Shown here piece after piece: positions 1 to 12,757 of a stretch of 64,000 nt of DNA. The DNA lies in NCBI GenBank assembly GCA_024138025.1, contig JAMXBD010002735.1, positions 103,362 through 167,361 of the forward strand, given 5' to 3'. Under the pieces are notes generated by a model. It did not search any database. It saw nothing but the letters and a program-made list of their open reading frames with translations, and was not told the DNA's origin. The position numbers and the translations under genes are program-made. Within the stretch, counting starts at the first letter, position 1; every line of letters starts with the position of its first letter. This DNA is from Combretum micranthum. Lineage: Eukaryota; Streptophyta; Magnoliopsida; Myrtales; Combretaceae.

Positions 1-2947
1 CATATTCCATTAAGCCGCCAAGCAATCGCTTTCGGATCTTCCGCCAAGTGTTGCTTTCGACATGAGCCTACTATCCTTCTCACCCAAGGATAATATCCCA
101 ACCATGTAATGTGACTCACTTCGTGGTATGCATGAGTTCATTAATTTATAAAGTCATAACATAATTATTTTCAACTTTATGGTGATCAAGGAATTTCACA
201 CAAATCAATATTAACTAAAACAATCACTTAGAACAATTCGGGCTTCGATATTCTTAGAATCTTTCAAGGAATTATTTTACATGCATATCGGTTTATCTTT
301 TCTAACTCTAGTGCAACTAATTTACAAGCACAACAAGTGTAGCATTTAATGGAAATAAACTCACGATGCCATTGTCGTCTATTCCTCTAAGCGGATGAGT
401 CGTTCACACACTCCACTAAATCGTAATAGTTCTCGGGGTGAAGAAATCCTTCCTCGGGGTCACCTAACCAAAGAAAATACCCATAATGAGTTTTTCTTGA
501 AGATCTTCTTGAATTTTGACAAAACAATGTCAAAGAACGTTAAAGTTCGTATGGAAGAGTGTTCCAACTTAAAATGGCCATAACTTGGTCATTTTAACTC
601 GGAATCGCGCATATAATATACCGATTTCTATCTACTCGAAAAGATCTACCCATTTCTAAAATTATTTCCCACAAACAAAGCCACATAGGCTCCGAAAAAC
701 TGGTGACAAAATTTACCACGGATTTTCAAGTAAAAACAACTTTGGTTCAAGAAATCAAAATTTGTTTGATAAATACTTAGTTATCTATATGTTGGAAAAT
801 TCTCTTTTTATGACTATGTAACTCATACTTAAGCATGCTCAAATGTCTTGTTGTCCAAATTATTTTTCTTAAGTAAAACAATGTCGGTTTGAAGCTTTTC
901 GGAAATTGTTTTTGTGAATTTCTTTGAAATGAATACCTTGTTTATTTTGTTTTCTAAAAAGTTTTATGTTGGTTTTATTTATCTTTTTCTAAGTGACTTT
1001 TGAAAATAAAATTTTCTACTTTCTAAGTTACATTTATGATATAAAATATGATATTCTTTATTTTCTTGTGCAAATTCTTTTTGTTCATTTGTTTTGCAAA
1101 AATCCTTACTTGACATTTCTCATTCTTTTCTCATGTCTCCATTTCCAAAAACAATTACTCATGCATGAAAATTTGGTTTCCTTGTAAAAACAAAGTGGAA
1201 CAATTAAGGACTTTTTGTAGAAAAACTAATTTCTATAATCTTATTAACTTTTTCTTGTAACTTGAAAAGTGAAAATTTTATTCTTTTCAAACCATAAGTT
1301 TTCTTTGCCTATTTGCAAGGTCTTTACTTAAAAATTTCCTTAGTCATCCATCTTATTTTCTTTATGAAAAGAACCATTTTTGTCAACAAAATATTTTCTT
1401 TTGAAAAGCAAAGTAAAGTAACAAAGATTTAACTAGCTTTTAAGTAAAAATAGTTTCTAAATTTATAGCGAATTCTTTTTTAACTTGAAAATGAATGAGT
1501 TTATTTTTGTTATCTTATATTTTTATGTTTCACATAAACTTATTCCTAAGTGACAAAAAGTCTTCTTTTATTTCATTATCTTTAGAGAACAAAACTTTTG
1601 GACAACATTCTAAATGAACATGATTATGAGAATAATAATAAACAAAGTAACATAAAGCATAAATAATAAAATCAAGTATTGGAGTCTTAGCTTTTTCAAG
1701 GCTCCCGGGACTAAGAAATAAACTAGTCCCATAAAGAAGTAAAATGAAAGAAGAAAAACTTGTTTTGACTTGATTAGGACAAGTCTAAGACTAGAGACTA
1801 GTCTTATAAACAACTTGAAATAAATAAATTGCATTGAAGTAAATAAATTGCATGAAAGGTAAATAAATTGCAAGATTATGAGCTTATATGCTCTAAAGAT
1901 ATATATAGTTATTTAGATATAGTAGATAGTTATGAACATAAAAGAAATATAAAGAACATAAAGGAAATATAAGGAACAAAGGAACATAAAGAAATTGATA
2001 TTATGAACAAAAACAAAGTATGAATCTAATGTTGCTTTCTTAACCTTCATGGTTTTAGAAAACATACACTAAGCTCATACTAAGTAGATGAACATGGAGA
2101 CTTCTTGAAGAACTTTTACCTAAAGGAGATGAGCTAAAGAGAACTTCTTGAAGAGCTTCTTGAGAGAAATTCTAGAGAGATTTTGAGAGAGTAATTTTAG
2201 TATAGAAGTGGTGTGAAAGAAGTGAAAGAGAGGGGGGTATTTATAGGAAAATGGGAGTGATTTTTGGTGAATAAAATAAATGCAAAATTAAAACAAATGA
2301 GAGGGAAGAGAGAGAGAGAGTGCCGGCCACATTTTGAGAGGAGAGAGGGAGTGATTTAATTTTTGTATTTTGTTAAATAAAAGATGTAATATAAGGTAGA
2401 TGTGATATAAAGTTATGGGAAAGGTAAAAAGTTAAGATTATATAGGTTATGTAGAGTGTAAGAGTAGGTGTAAGAAAAAGTAGAGATAAAAGAATAGTGT
2501 AGAATAGTAATGAATAGTGTAATGTAAAGTAGATGACAATTAAAGTACCGGTAGTAAGAAAATACGCGTATAATAGCTATATCTGTTATTTTTACTTACC
2601 GAAAAATTATGAAATTGATATTTTTGGAAAACTTATATTTTTACGAGTCTAACGGTATATTCGGAATATTTTTACTAGTCCGGGCTTCCGGACACGTTTT
2701 TCGAGAACTGCGTCCGATCGGGTTCGAAGGACATCCGAAATTCACGAAACTGAAACTTTTATAAAACCTATGTTATTACGGTCTATTTGAGCTAATTAAC
2801 CCAACTTCGTTTTTCCGGGCCAAAGAAAACGGCAATGCCGGATTAGATTGATACGGTAAACTAGGGTTTCGTTGACCTTTAGGGTTTCGTTTGACTTCCG
2901 GTTAGGGTTTTTATGCTAAACCGATTCCGAAAATTTAGGGGTTTACA
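1..2947 (-). repeat. LTR I (Tekay/Del-type family), cut by window edge
   Basis: This is the sense-5' part of a long LTR whose sense strand is minus; the other end lies outside the window. It ends at 2947 in the family terminus GGGGTTTACA. The antisense TATA box (TATTTATAG, 2238-2246) and the conserved core stem AAAATGGCCA/TTGGTCATTTT (571-595) are present. It is very similar to LTR H by eye, for example around 360-600 versus 50700-50960. The first 60 bases hold a short CGCCAAG-type repeat also present in LTR L. Open frames inside it, such as 395-583, recur at the same place in H and are LTR sequence, not genes. Confidence 0.88.
2238..2246 (-). promoter_or_regulatory. TATA box of LTR I
   Basis: The minus strand reads CTATAAATA followed by CCCC. 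The same box occurs at the same relative place in LTRs A, B, C-left, D, E and H. Confidence 0.6.
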
Positions 2948-3426
2948 GTTAGATTTGTAGGGTGGCTAATAGGTAGACTAGGTAGTACTTTATGAATAGT
3001 AGTGAATAGTTAACAGACAATTTGATTTTCTGGTAGTAATGGAATACGAATAAAAAGGCTATAACGTATTTTTCATAAGCCGGAAAATTATGAAAAATAT
3101 ATTTTTGAAATCCTTATTTTATTTCGGTTAAATGAGTATTCATAAAGAAAGTTTTGAAATTCTAGTTCCGGGGCACGCTTTTCTATAATGGGTCTCGGGA
3201 TGACCCGGAGTTGAAATTTTCTCAAAATCTAATCTTTTCTTGGTTTGAAATATAATCGAGAAACTAATTCAAAATTAATTTTTCTTATAAAAGTTCTTAT
3301 TTGGAAACCGTGGAAAAGCCGGAATTTGGGTTTCTAAGGCTTTCTCACAAAGCTTGAACTAAACCGGTTTAGGGTTTCATTTTGGTTTTCGAAGTTTACT
3401 TGATTACTAGGAAACCCAGGGTATAA
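2948..3426 (-). repeat. LTR J fragment, interrupted by LTR I
   Basis: Divergent end of a second family LTR, sense strand minus. Its terminal part (about 3370-3426, TACTAGGAAACCCAGGGTATA) resembles the reverse complement of the starts of LTRs F and N (TGTAAACCCCGG...). The terminal ACA appears mutated, so the right boundary is good only to a few bases. LTR I sits inside it, so J is older. Confidence 0.65.
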
Positions 3427-4708
3427 AAATAATAATATAATAATAATAAAATTATGTAATTGAAATAAAACGAATAGTGCAAAAGACTAATCAATTACAT
3501 GGTAGAAATGAAAATACGGTAAAAAGGTATAACTGTAACTTTATAACCCAAAAATTATATAACTGATATATTTAGAAATCTCGTGGAATTACGAGTCTAA
3601 CGGTACTAATGGTATGTTTTGATATCTCGAGCCCCGGGACACGCTTTTCAAAGTCTGTATCCGAACGGGTTCGAGATAGGTAAAAAATTTACCAATCTGA
3701 TATTTTTATACAAACTTATATTACTACAAGCATTCTACTTATTTAAACTACACCTCGGCCTCTAGGGTTAAGGGCGCTAGATTGCCGGACTTACACTATT
3801 GTATTCCGGTTAGGGTTTCGGATGACTTTCCGGTTTAGGTATTGCCAAGTTGGAAACTGAGATTTTATGTTTATACAACGTATTTAGTTTGAGAAATTTA
3901 TTTTAAATTTTATTTTATAAGTACTTAATATCTCTTACTGCTTTTCAGAAATCCTGAATTGAATTATTATATCCGGAGTTATATCGGTAATGGTTACCTG
4001 ATATGATTTTCTTGAGTTTGAGTCAAGTATCGATTTTTTGGAATGATTTTGGGGAAATCTTGATTCTTATAATTTGCTTTGAAAAAGGATCTTCATAGTG
4101 TTTTGTTTTCGTATTTATTTTTCCTTCGATTTAAGGTTTTATGAACAATTGGTCAACTTAAGGATTATCTAATTTGTTATTTTGTTTCTTGAATTCTTCC
4201 TTCTTAAGATTACGAGATTTTAATTTCTGACTCGTTCTATGATTTGGGAGTTTGATTTGATCGTTAGGGCTTTATTGTGATTTCCGTCTCTTAGGATTAT
4301 TAGTCTGGTCGTTTGGGGAATTTCCAAGGTCTATATTTTATTATTGGCAAATAAAGTTTTCTTAATCGTGCCAAAGCCTAATTATGGAATTGGCCTTTGG
4401 TGATTTCCTAATCCTTCAAATTGTCATGTTATGGATTAACTTGCTTTTTAGCAAATTATCACTGTGTTTTTATTTTATCCCGATTTTTATGAATTATAGA
4501 TTAGGTAAACAGTTTATCTTACGTAATGGTTTTTGGACTTAAGGACTTTTGTAGTCCTTATTTTATTTTAGATTTTCTCATGATTGAGAAATTTTTGGAT
4601 TCGTTCGTGATTTAGGATTTGTCGAAATTCGGTTTTAATTTCGAGTGATTTTTAAGGTTTATTTCGAAGTTCATTTTGAATTATTTACTAAAATTTTCGG
4701 GGCTTACA
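3427..4708 (-). repeat. LTR K fragment (G subfamily), interrupted by LTR J
   Basis: Third LTR of the left-hand nest, ending at 4708 in TTTTCGGGGCTTACA. Its last ~700 bp match the reverse complement of the start of LTR G (46265 onward), including the region around 4620-4708. K and G therefore form a subfamily with a longer sense-5' end. Sense strand is minus. Its other part lies to the left of the window. Confidence 0.75.
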
Positions 4709-4709
4709 G

Positions 4710-5159
4710 TCATTGCATCATGATAGGGTTGCCGCTCTCTGGATTAGATTTAATGACTCAAACACAACCAATTTCAAACAATATTTAATTCATCTTTAGT
4801 TAAGTTTATTAGAATATGCCCAACTTAACAGCCATAAGAAAGTTATTACGTACTTGATATATATAATCGCTTGTATAAAAAAAAACATGATCCCCGGTGA
4901 TGGTGTCTATTACTTGACAAAAACTCTAACGAGTTTATTTCCTTTTGTGAAAGAGCCACCAAAACCTCAAAAGATAATTCATATATATAACTTAGAGGAT
5001 ACTCTAAAAGAATTAGAAACTATCTCAAAAGATAATCCAGAAGATAAGATAGGAGATAGGTTTTTACATCTGCTCATAAAGTTAAACTCATATAAGAACA
5101 TAAACTCTTTATCCGCTTATATCAAACTTATCTTATTAACATATCTGAGCAAACACTAA
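4710..5159 (+). pseudogene. Unrecognised open frame abutting LTR K
   Basis: From 4854 an uninterrupted frame of 101 codons runs to a TAA at 5157-5159. The same frame can be read back to the LTR K junction with a single stop (TAG near 4800), giving about 149 codons. The product is lysine-rich, with a PPKP stretch near the middle of the long frame and a leucine/isoleucine-rich C-terminus. It shows no motif I recognise and no signal peptide. The upstream side is cut by the LTR. It may be the 3' end of a dead gene or of a non-LTR or viral insertion, or a chance frame; I assign no function. Confidence 0.3.
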
Positions 5160-7225
5160 TTTAGAACCTCACTATAGCTGCGAATATCGCTCCGCCAAAA
5201 TATGGACAGTTCTCCTTTGTCTGTCATCTTTTCACTTTATTTATGGTCTCTTATTGATGAGGCATCAACAAGGATATACTTTCAAAACATTTAAATCAAT
5301 TCAACATCTTATACTTGGAATAACACTTAAGCATAACTAACTTTAAACTTAACATTTAAGGATTTTAAAGATAATTTAATAAAGGTATAGATAACAAGTA
5401 TTCATCTAAGAATATCATATTAAATATAAGATCATCATTTATAACTTCAAATCATGTATACAATATAACTAGCTTTAAACATTAAGCACAACACTCATAA
5501 AATTCAAGTATAATTCATAAATAAGCTTAACTTGACATTTACATGCTTAACAAGTTCCTTTAAGCCAAGTTGAACTTAAGATTATCAACTAAGTTCATTT
5601 TACAACTAACTTCATAATTAATCCAATTACTTATTAATCTATAAATCCACCTAAATCATGTTTAATTACATCAATTAACTAATATAATACATCAAATATC
5701 ATTTATCTATCTCATTGTAGTCCCAAAGGATCCATTTCTTAAGCAATTACACATTTAACAAACAAAAACAAGTTTTAAACTTTGTTTGGGAAAAGATAAT
5801 AGCTAGAAAGAAGTAAAATTTAAGAATTGATAATTTTTTATTTTGCAAAAACTTAAAACATGAAAGTTATATATCTCTTTTTAAGCTTCCCATATCAACT
5901 TGAATCACCTCAATCGGAGATTAGATAAAAAAGTTATGGCTAAAATACGATCAAGCTGCAAAATAGGAGAAAGTACACTACCTAGTACATGGCAATGCTC
6001 AGGGCTGTGTAAGGTACTAAAAAGTGACCCGAGAGGAATTTTTTAAGGTTTTATGACCTATATATCCACCTACATGCCTGTGTACAAGGTGGGGCAGAGG
6101 TTAAAAAAATGACCCGAGAGCATATTTTGATCAGCACAAGCTCGTACACGCTGTGTATAAGGTAGTGCTAATCTGGGAAAATTTTTTGATAGCAAACATG
6201 TATTTTCCATGATTCCTTTACACAATATATCAAATTTTACACATTCAAAATCTCTTCAAAACATAAAGTAAGCTTCCTACTACTTGGTGTATGAACTTAA
6301 CATTATCCATTCACTTCCAACTCATCAAACAACATAAATATCACTTCAAACTCCACTCTCCATTCAATACAACATTCAACACATACACAACTTCAATAAC
6401 CCTTACTACACTACTCATATTCCACTTCATTTTCACTAACACACTTCAACTACTTAACATACACATATTACAACTTCATATGGTAGCCCAAACACTTCTC
6501 AACAATTAACCAATAATTGCAAACTGTTAAAGCTCATAACAACACAATATTCATATTTGACATAATCTCTAAATTAACAAACTTGCACTAAATATAACAT
6601 ACACTTACCCCTAAGATTTGGGCTTAGTTAGAAGGCTTCAGTATGAGCTCTTAATGGTCAAACTTGTAGGAATTTGGATAGGGGACTTGGCTTTGATGTT
6701 GGAGTGGCTTTGCAAGAGAAAAATGTTGAGTTTGAATATGTTTAGAGGGCTGTCTTGGAGAGTGCTTGATTTTTGGACGAAAATTGCAAGATTTTTAGCT
6801 TAATCTTATCCATTCTTTGACTTTAAAGGCAGTGTATTAAAAGGCTTTTAATTGGGCTTAAGTTGGGCTTTATGTAGGCTTCATTGGTTTAAATTGAAAC
6901 AAAGCTTTGGGCTTGTTTTTGGGTTCAAAAATCTATCATCGCACTCACACATGCATGCAACATGTATTAAATTAAATTTAACTCACTTTATCATTCATCC
7001 AACCACATTAACTAAACATAATTCTTAATAACATAAAAACATATATACCTATATATTAATATTAAGCACTTATTAAACTAATGCAAACACATCTATTTTA
7101 CACTCCTAAAATACATGCATTAAGTTATGCTACTTAATCTATATGCCACACTGGCTATTTATTTATTCTAATATACAAAACTATTAACACACATATATAA
7201 CATAATATTGGAAATTCATGGCTAT
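5160..7225. other. AT-rich DNA, probably decayed LTR of another family
   Basis: No coding region is supported. The stretch has plant-LTR-like texture: a block around 5885-5950 (CTCCGATTGAGGTGATTCAAG on the minus strand, followed by an AAAGTTATGGC motif), degenerate internal repeats (5975-6185), and a G-rich segment at 6610-6930. Open frames at 6291-6509 and 6618-6803 have no recognisable content. No matching second LTR is seen, so this is a guess. Confidence 0.35.
5975..6185. repeat. Three degenerate ~85-bp tandem repeats
   Basis: The motif GTGTA(C/A)AAGGT recurs near 6007, 6080 and 6154. The first two units are followed by a run of A and TGACCCGAGAG (about 6028 and 6110). This type of short imperfect repetition is common in the U3 part of plant LTRs. 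Confidence 0.5.
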
Positions 7226-7843
7226 TACATGTTTTCCTAAAATTCTTGATACTTATTATTATCACCAAAGTTCTATAGATAGAGTTGGAACGGATCAAAT
7301 TCTTAGCTACACTGTGCACAAAGAGTTGTCCGATACAACCACTCTGATAATCAAATTAGCAAGTCTATAGGAGTATGGAAGTAATTGTAGTGGAGTAAAG
7401 TTATGGGTGTTCCCATTCTATCTACCGTGGGCTACTTACCCGTCCAAAAATTGGTAAGCTTAGCAAAACAATCGGCCTCTACACGGCTTGATAACCTTTT
7501 CCCATAGCCACAACTCCTTGAAGGGAAACTACCTTATTTGATCTTCTAACTCTTAGAACTCGCTATTTTCCTTTAACAAAGTATGCTTCTAGAAAGGTTT
7601 CTAAATAATTGGACTACACTTATATAAAAGGGATAGGGGCACTTCCTTTAATAAACAAGGGGAAGTTTCCTATTATAAATAAGTCTACTATCCTAAAGAA
7701 GAATATATACTAAACTATATGAGGGTAATCTAAGCAACAATGATGCTAACTTCACTCTCTCACTTTAACTCCATCTTGCTATTATGCATCATTACCCACT
7801 TACTGGCTTAAGCTTCAAATTAAGAGAGTTAAACATACCCCTA
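7226..7843. other. Stretch without recognised gene
   Basis: Moderately AT-rich DNA with no open frame of note, immediately upstream of the Reina-like element. It ends in the presumed target site CCCTA (7839-7843); I could not find a matching copy beyond 13175. Confidence 0.4.
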
Positions 7844-8283
7844 TGTTACAACTTAGCAAGAACATAACAGAAGACATAGATCCTTTCCAAATAAATACAA
7901 GGATTTCATAGCAGCATAATAGTAGTTAGTTACAAAACAATTAAATAGATATGCATGTAACTACTATAACAGAACATCACATGTAACTACCGTAACAAAA
8001 CATCATGAATATAAATATACGAGAATAGAAAGGAAAACCATTCTTGGCCCTCACAAAAGGAGTCTCTTGACTTAGGAGTTATGCTCTACTCGAAAGTAGC
8101 CATATCTGTAAAAGAACAACAAACACGTTAGAGAAAGAAAGTAACAGAGTAACAAGGAAAAAGAAGAGAGATTAGGGTTTGTTACATGAGCATTAGAGGC
8201 GGAAGTAACAAAGTAGTAGTAGTAGGTAGGGTTAGTAATTCTAGTGAGCTAGGCTTGAATATTAAGTAGGATGAGTGCTAATA
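7844..8283 (+). repeat. 5' LTR of Reina-like element
   Basis: Direct repeat of 12758-13175, starting TGTTACAAC and sharing the block TTCTTGGCCCTCACAAAA and the end GAGTGCTAATA. It contains an extra ~25-bp duplication of CATGTAACTAC(T/C)(A/G)TAAC near 7951-8005 that the 3' LTR lacks. The right boundary is where similarity to the 3' LTR fades; the expected terminal CA is not clear. Confidence 0.8.
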
Positions 8284-8559
8284 TTTGGTGCTCTTATTCT
8301 TCTTAGAGTGGTTATTGGAGTATGGAAAATCGATTCTTGAAGTTTTTGTTAATCTTGATAGCACCAGAAACAAGAAATATCAGTTTGGAGAGAAGTTAGA
8401 GAGATTAGGTTACAATAAAAAAGATGGATAGGAAGTTGGCCATGTTCATGGACGAAGTCAAGCTAACTATAAGTATTAGCTTATCTACAATGGGGAATCA
8501 AACTCCAACGGTTATATCACAACAATCAAATGGCAGGGAGTCATCATTTTCCAATTCGG

Positions 8560-9310
8560 AATCAATTCTTAAAGGCATTTAACTAGAGATTCCCAAGTTT
8601 AATGGAGAGGATACGATTGGTGGCTCTTTAAAACTAGAAGTTTTTTCGGTTTTCATAAGGTATCCTTAGAGGATTGCATTACAGTAACATCATTTGCAAT
8701 GGAAGACAGAGCATTAAAGTGGTTAGAGAAGAATCACAAGATTATTACCTGGGAAGCTTGCAAGAGATCAGTGGAAGAAAGATTTAGACCGTCAATGTAC
8801 GAAGATGTCCAAGGTCAGTTGTCCAAATTCTTGCAAACATCATTTGTGGAAGACTAGCAAACCAAATTCGAAGCTCTATCCAATAAAGTATTTGGATTAT
8901 CAGATAGTTTCTTGATAAGTTGCTTCATATCGGATCTTAAACCCCATTTGAAACGTGAACTACAAATTGCAAGACCACAAGACATGATTCAAACCATCAA
9001 TCAAGCCAAACTACATGAGGCCAAGTATGATGACCAATATCAGTATAAAAACTTTAACAGCATTCACTCAAAATTCTTTTTCAAAACCATGTTCATCAAC
9101 TTTACAATTTTCTAAACCTAAAACACTCGACCAACCATTTCCTTTTTCTAAACCAGATACCAAAACACTTGACCAAACAAAACCAGCACTTCCTATCAAG
9201 AAACATCACAAGAACATATGGCAACAAGAAGAGAGAAGGATTATGCTACAACTGTAATGAGAAATATAGTACAAATCATAGATGTAAAGCCAATTTTTTG
9301 TTGATGTTTG
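8560..9310 (+). pseudogene. gag remnant (Reina-like)
   Basis: Nucleocapsid/capsid precursor of the element. Translation from about 8650 gives the retrotransposon gag fold: FAMEDRALKWLEKNHKIITW, then SVEERFRPSMYEDVQGQLSK, a stop at about 8855, and then FEALSNKVFGL...SCFISDLKPHLKRELQ. A zinc knuckle CYNCNEKYSTNHRC follows in another frame at about 9245-9290. At least one stop and one frameshift separate these parts. The N-terminus (8510-8650) is disrupted, so the start is not defined. Confidence 0.75.
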
Positions 9311-9399
9311 TAAGATGATGATTGTACTAAGGAACAAAATGAAGAAAATGGATATACATTAGAGGATTTTGAATATATGGAGTCTGATAGTCCAATTTT

Positions 9400-9800
9400 A
9401 GATAATGCAATCATGATTAGTTTGCATGCGGTATATCAGTGCCTAAAACTTTACGATTTGTAGGCATGATTAATAATAAACCAGTATCAATATTATTAGA
9501 TAGTAGCAGTAGACATAATTTTCTACAATCAAGAGTAGCTAAATTTCTGAATTTACCAGTAATAACATCAACTAGGTTTGCAGTCATGATTGGAGATGGT
9601 ACGAAATTATGGTATGAAGGACAATGTGAGAATGTACCTATTAGAATTTAGGACTATGAATTCCTCATGCAATTCCATATCCTTCCTATACAAGGGGTTG
9701 ATGTAGTGTTGGGTGTCCAGTAGATGAAGAGTTTAATGCCAATTACGATTGATTATATTGCAATGACTATGCAGTTCAATATAGGGGGAACAACAGGTGT
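9400..9800 (+). pseudogene. Aspartic protease remnant
   Basis: Retropepsin domain of the polyprotein, which cleaves gag-pol in the particle. The open part from 9439 reads VSILLDSSSRHNFLQ where the family has D-S/T-G, so the catalytic-loop glycine is replaced by serine. GVDVVLGVQ follows at about 9700, then a TAG at the place where the family has a tryptophan (TGG to TAG). Confidence 0.7.
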
Positions 9801-9895
9801 CTCTTTGTGGTGATCCAGCTACGGTACAACCAATCTTGCATCATCAATTGCGGCACTTAATTAGAACAAATGCTATAGCATCTTTCTATTAACTG

Positions 9896-11300
9896 GTGGC
9901 TCATAATGGTGAGTCCACAGTGTGTATCACCAACAATGACGCTTTTGGAAGCGTATTAGGCAAATTCTCTGCGGTGTTTGAGATACCTTCATCATTGCCG
10001 CCATACCATAATGTTCAACATTGGATCCATTTGATCCTAGGTACTATTCCTGTCAATGTAAAATCTAATCGTTATCCACATTTTCAAAAAAATGAGATAG
10101 AAAAACAAGTAAGAGATATGCTTGAACAAAGGATTATAAGGAATAGCACCAATCCTTTCTTTAGTCTAGTTTTATTAGTTAAAAAGAAGGATGGATCATG
10201 GAGATTCTGTATAAACTATAGAGCATTAAATAATGTTACTGTCAAGGATCAATTTCCGATTCCTATAGTTAATGAGTTAATAGATGAGTTGTATGGAGCC
10301 ATAATTTTCTCAAAATTAGATTTAAGATCTGGTCCTCACTGGATTTGAATGTGGGAAGATGACATTGAGAAAACTACATTTCATACACATAAAGGTCACT
10401 ATGAATTCTTAGTGATGCCCTTTGGTTTAAATAATGCCCTAGCTATTTTTCAAGCTACTATGAACGGCCTGTTTAAACCATTTTTAAGGAAATTTGTGAT
10501 AGTATTTTTATGATGATATATTGATATACAATAGAATAGTGGAACAATATCATGAGCATTTAGCTACTATGCTACATATTTTGTTAGAGAATAAGTTTTT
10601 TTCTTAAAAATCTAAGTGCTCATTTGGCCAGCAAAAGATTGAATATTTAGACCATATAGTAGGGTAGAATGGAGTGCAACTAGATCCATCAAAGATATCA
10701 ACCGTTAAAGATTGGCCGAAGCCAGAAAACATGAAGGAACTAAGATGGTTTTTGGGTCTATCTGGGTATTATCGTCGTTTTATTCAAGGTTATGCATCAA
10801 CTGCATATCCTTTGACTGATATGCTATAAAAAGACTGTTTTAAGTGGACTTCTCGAGCTTTAGAGGCTTTTAAGTGGTTGAATGTGTATTTGTTTAGCTC
10901 CTATTTTGAGAATTCTAGATTTTTCATGTCCATTTATTGTAGAAACTGATGCTTCAGGACATGGTATTGGTGCAGTATTGTTACAGCAAAATCAACCAGT
11001 GACATTTTGTAGTAAAAAGATGTCAATACATTTAAGGAAAGCATCTGCTTACGTGAGAAGTTGTATGCAATGGTGGAAGCTGTAAGGAAGTGGAGAAGTA
11101 TTTGTTGGATCAGCATTTTACTGCCTGAACATATCATAGGAGTTTGAAGAACATATTAAATCAAGTCATACAAACTCGAATAGCAAAAATATTTGTCTAA
11201 ATTGATTGGCTATGATTATACAATCACTTACAAACCAGGTCATGAGAATATTATTGCAGATGCATTATCACAACAAGTAGAGGATCAAGTGGAGTATTTT
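9896..11300 (+). pseudogene. Reverse transcriptase-RNase H remnant
   Basis: RT palm motifs are clear: VKKKDGSWRFCINYRALN, FPIPIVNELIDELYGA, FSKLDLRSG, then [14 protein letters not shown] after a TGA stop at 10346-10348. The catalytic YDD box at about 10500-10530 is broken by one extra T in a T run. RNase H follows with VETDASGHGIGAVLLQQNQP (about 10934-10995) and ends near the PGHEN...DALSQ region (about 11235-11270). Numerous stops and shifts rule out activity. The FPIP...DELYGA sequence is typical of chromoviruses. Confidence 0.82.
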
Positions 11301-11399
11301 AGCATCTCAGTCCTTATTTCAAATTGAGTGAAGATTTGAAACAAGAGTATAATGTATTACCTGCTTTTCAACAGATTTTGTCTGACCTTAATTAAGGGA

Positions 11400-12755
11400 A
11401 AACTATGAAATTATCCTTTATTGGAGAAATGGACTTTTGTACTATGGTACAAGATTGTTTTTCGTTCCTCAGTCTCAAATTAATCCGAATTTGTTGTGTG
11501 AGTTTCATAGTTTCCTCTTGGTGGTCATTTTGGTATACTAAAAACCTACAAGAGGTTAGCTTCTTCTTTCTATTATGAGGGTATGAAATGCACTATGGAG
11601 GAATTTTTTCAGCAGTATGTTACTTGTCAGTAAGTTAAATATATGACCAAAGAACCAGCTGGGTTGTTACAACCATTACAGTTCTAGATGTTTGGGAAGA
11701 CATTAGTATGATTTTATCACATCCCTCCCAACTTGACATGGATTTTAGTAATATTGATATGGTGGATAGATTGTCCAAATATTGTCATTTGGTTGCTCTT
11801 GATCACATTTTATTGCAACTAAGGTTGTACAGCTATTTTTAAACATGGTGGTAAAGCTACATAGGTTTCCAAGAACTACAGTTTCATATAGAGATCCCAT
11901 TTTCACAAGTCGATTTTGGAAAGAACTATCCAAGCTCAGTGGGACTCATTTACATATGTCAAGTGCTTATCATCCATAGTCAAATGGCTAGACAAAGGTG
12001 TTGAATCGAGTGAGTCAACAATATTTGAGAAGTTTTGCAATGAAGCTTCCAAATCAGTGGGTAAAATATTTATCATGGGTTGAGTATTCATATAATACAT
12101 CTTATCATCAAGGACCTCAAACAACACTTTTTCATGCCGTTTATGGTAGAGCACCTTTGAATTTACTAGACTATTTTCGTGGAGACTCTAAGTCGGAAGC
12201 ACTAGATACTGATTTATGTACTAGGCATGAGCTTTTAAAGGCATTGAGGTCCAGATTATTGGACGCACAAAATCGTATGAAGAATATAGCTGACATGCAC
12301 ATAAGAGATGTTACATTCACAGAGGGTGATTTAGTCTTTATGAGACTACAACCCTATAAACAAACATCGGTGTCTCATGGTTATCACAAATTGAGCAAGA
12401 AGTATTACGGACCATTTCGTGTCATAAAATGAATTGGGGATGTAGCTTATGAACTAGACTTGCCACCAACCGCAAAAATCCATAATGTTTTTTCATGTTT
12501 CTACTTTGAAATTAGCTTGGGGTATTCTATGTCTGCTTTGGATTTACCAAATCAAGTTGTGGGTAATCATCCATTATTACAACCATTGTCTATTTTGGGA
12601 TCTAGGTTATTACAAGACATGGTCAAGCAGTTTGATAGATTCAATGGTTATGGTTATTGCTTGAGGATACCACTTGTGAAGATTATGATGAGTTTGAAGG
12701 TCTTTATCCTCATTATAACCTTGAGAACAAGATCGTTTTTGAAGACATGGGGGAA
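11400..12755 (+). pseudogene. Integrase and C-terminal domain remnant
   Basis: The zinc-binding region is seen at about 11500-11640 (GGHFG, then YVTCQ). The DDE core is in several frames. At AYHP-stop-SNG-stop-T, two CAG codons have become TAG (11977-11979 and 11989-11991), and the codon at the catalytic glutamate position is AAG (Lys; 11995-11997). The frame from 11998 is open through WVEYSYNTSYHQGPQTTLFHAVYGRAP to GPFRVIK, where a TGA interrupts. A later frame shows EDTTCEDYDEFEGLYPHYNL, the degenerate chromodomain-like tail of the Reina clade. Confidence 0.8.
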
Positions 12756-12757
12756 AA
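12741..12757 (+). other. Polypurine tract of Reina-like element
   Basis: AAGACATGGGGGAAAA lies directly before the 3' LTR start TGTTACAAC. This is the expected plus-strand primer, and it defines the LTR start at 12758. Confidence 0.75.

Noticed and set aside
395..583. Open frame repeated at 50724-50942
   Set aside because: It is the same LTR position in I and H, antisense, and ends within the conserved core. Conservation is explained by the LTR.
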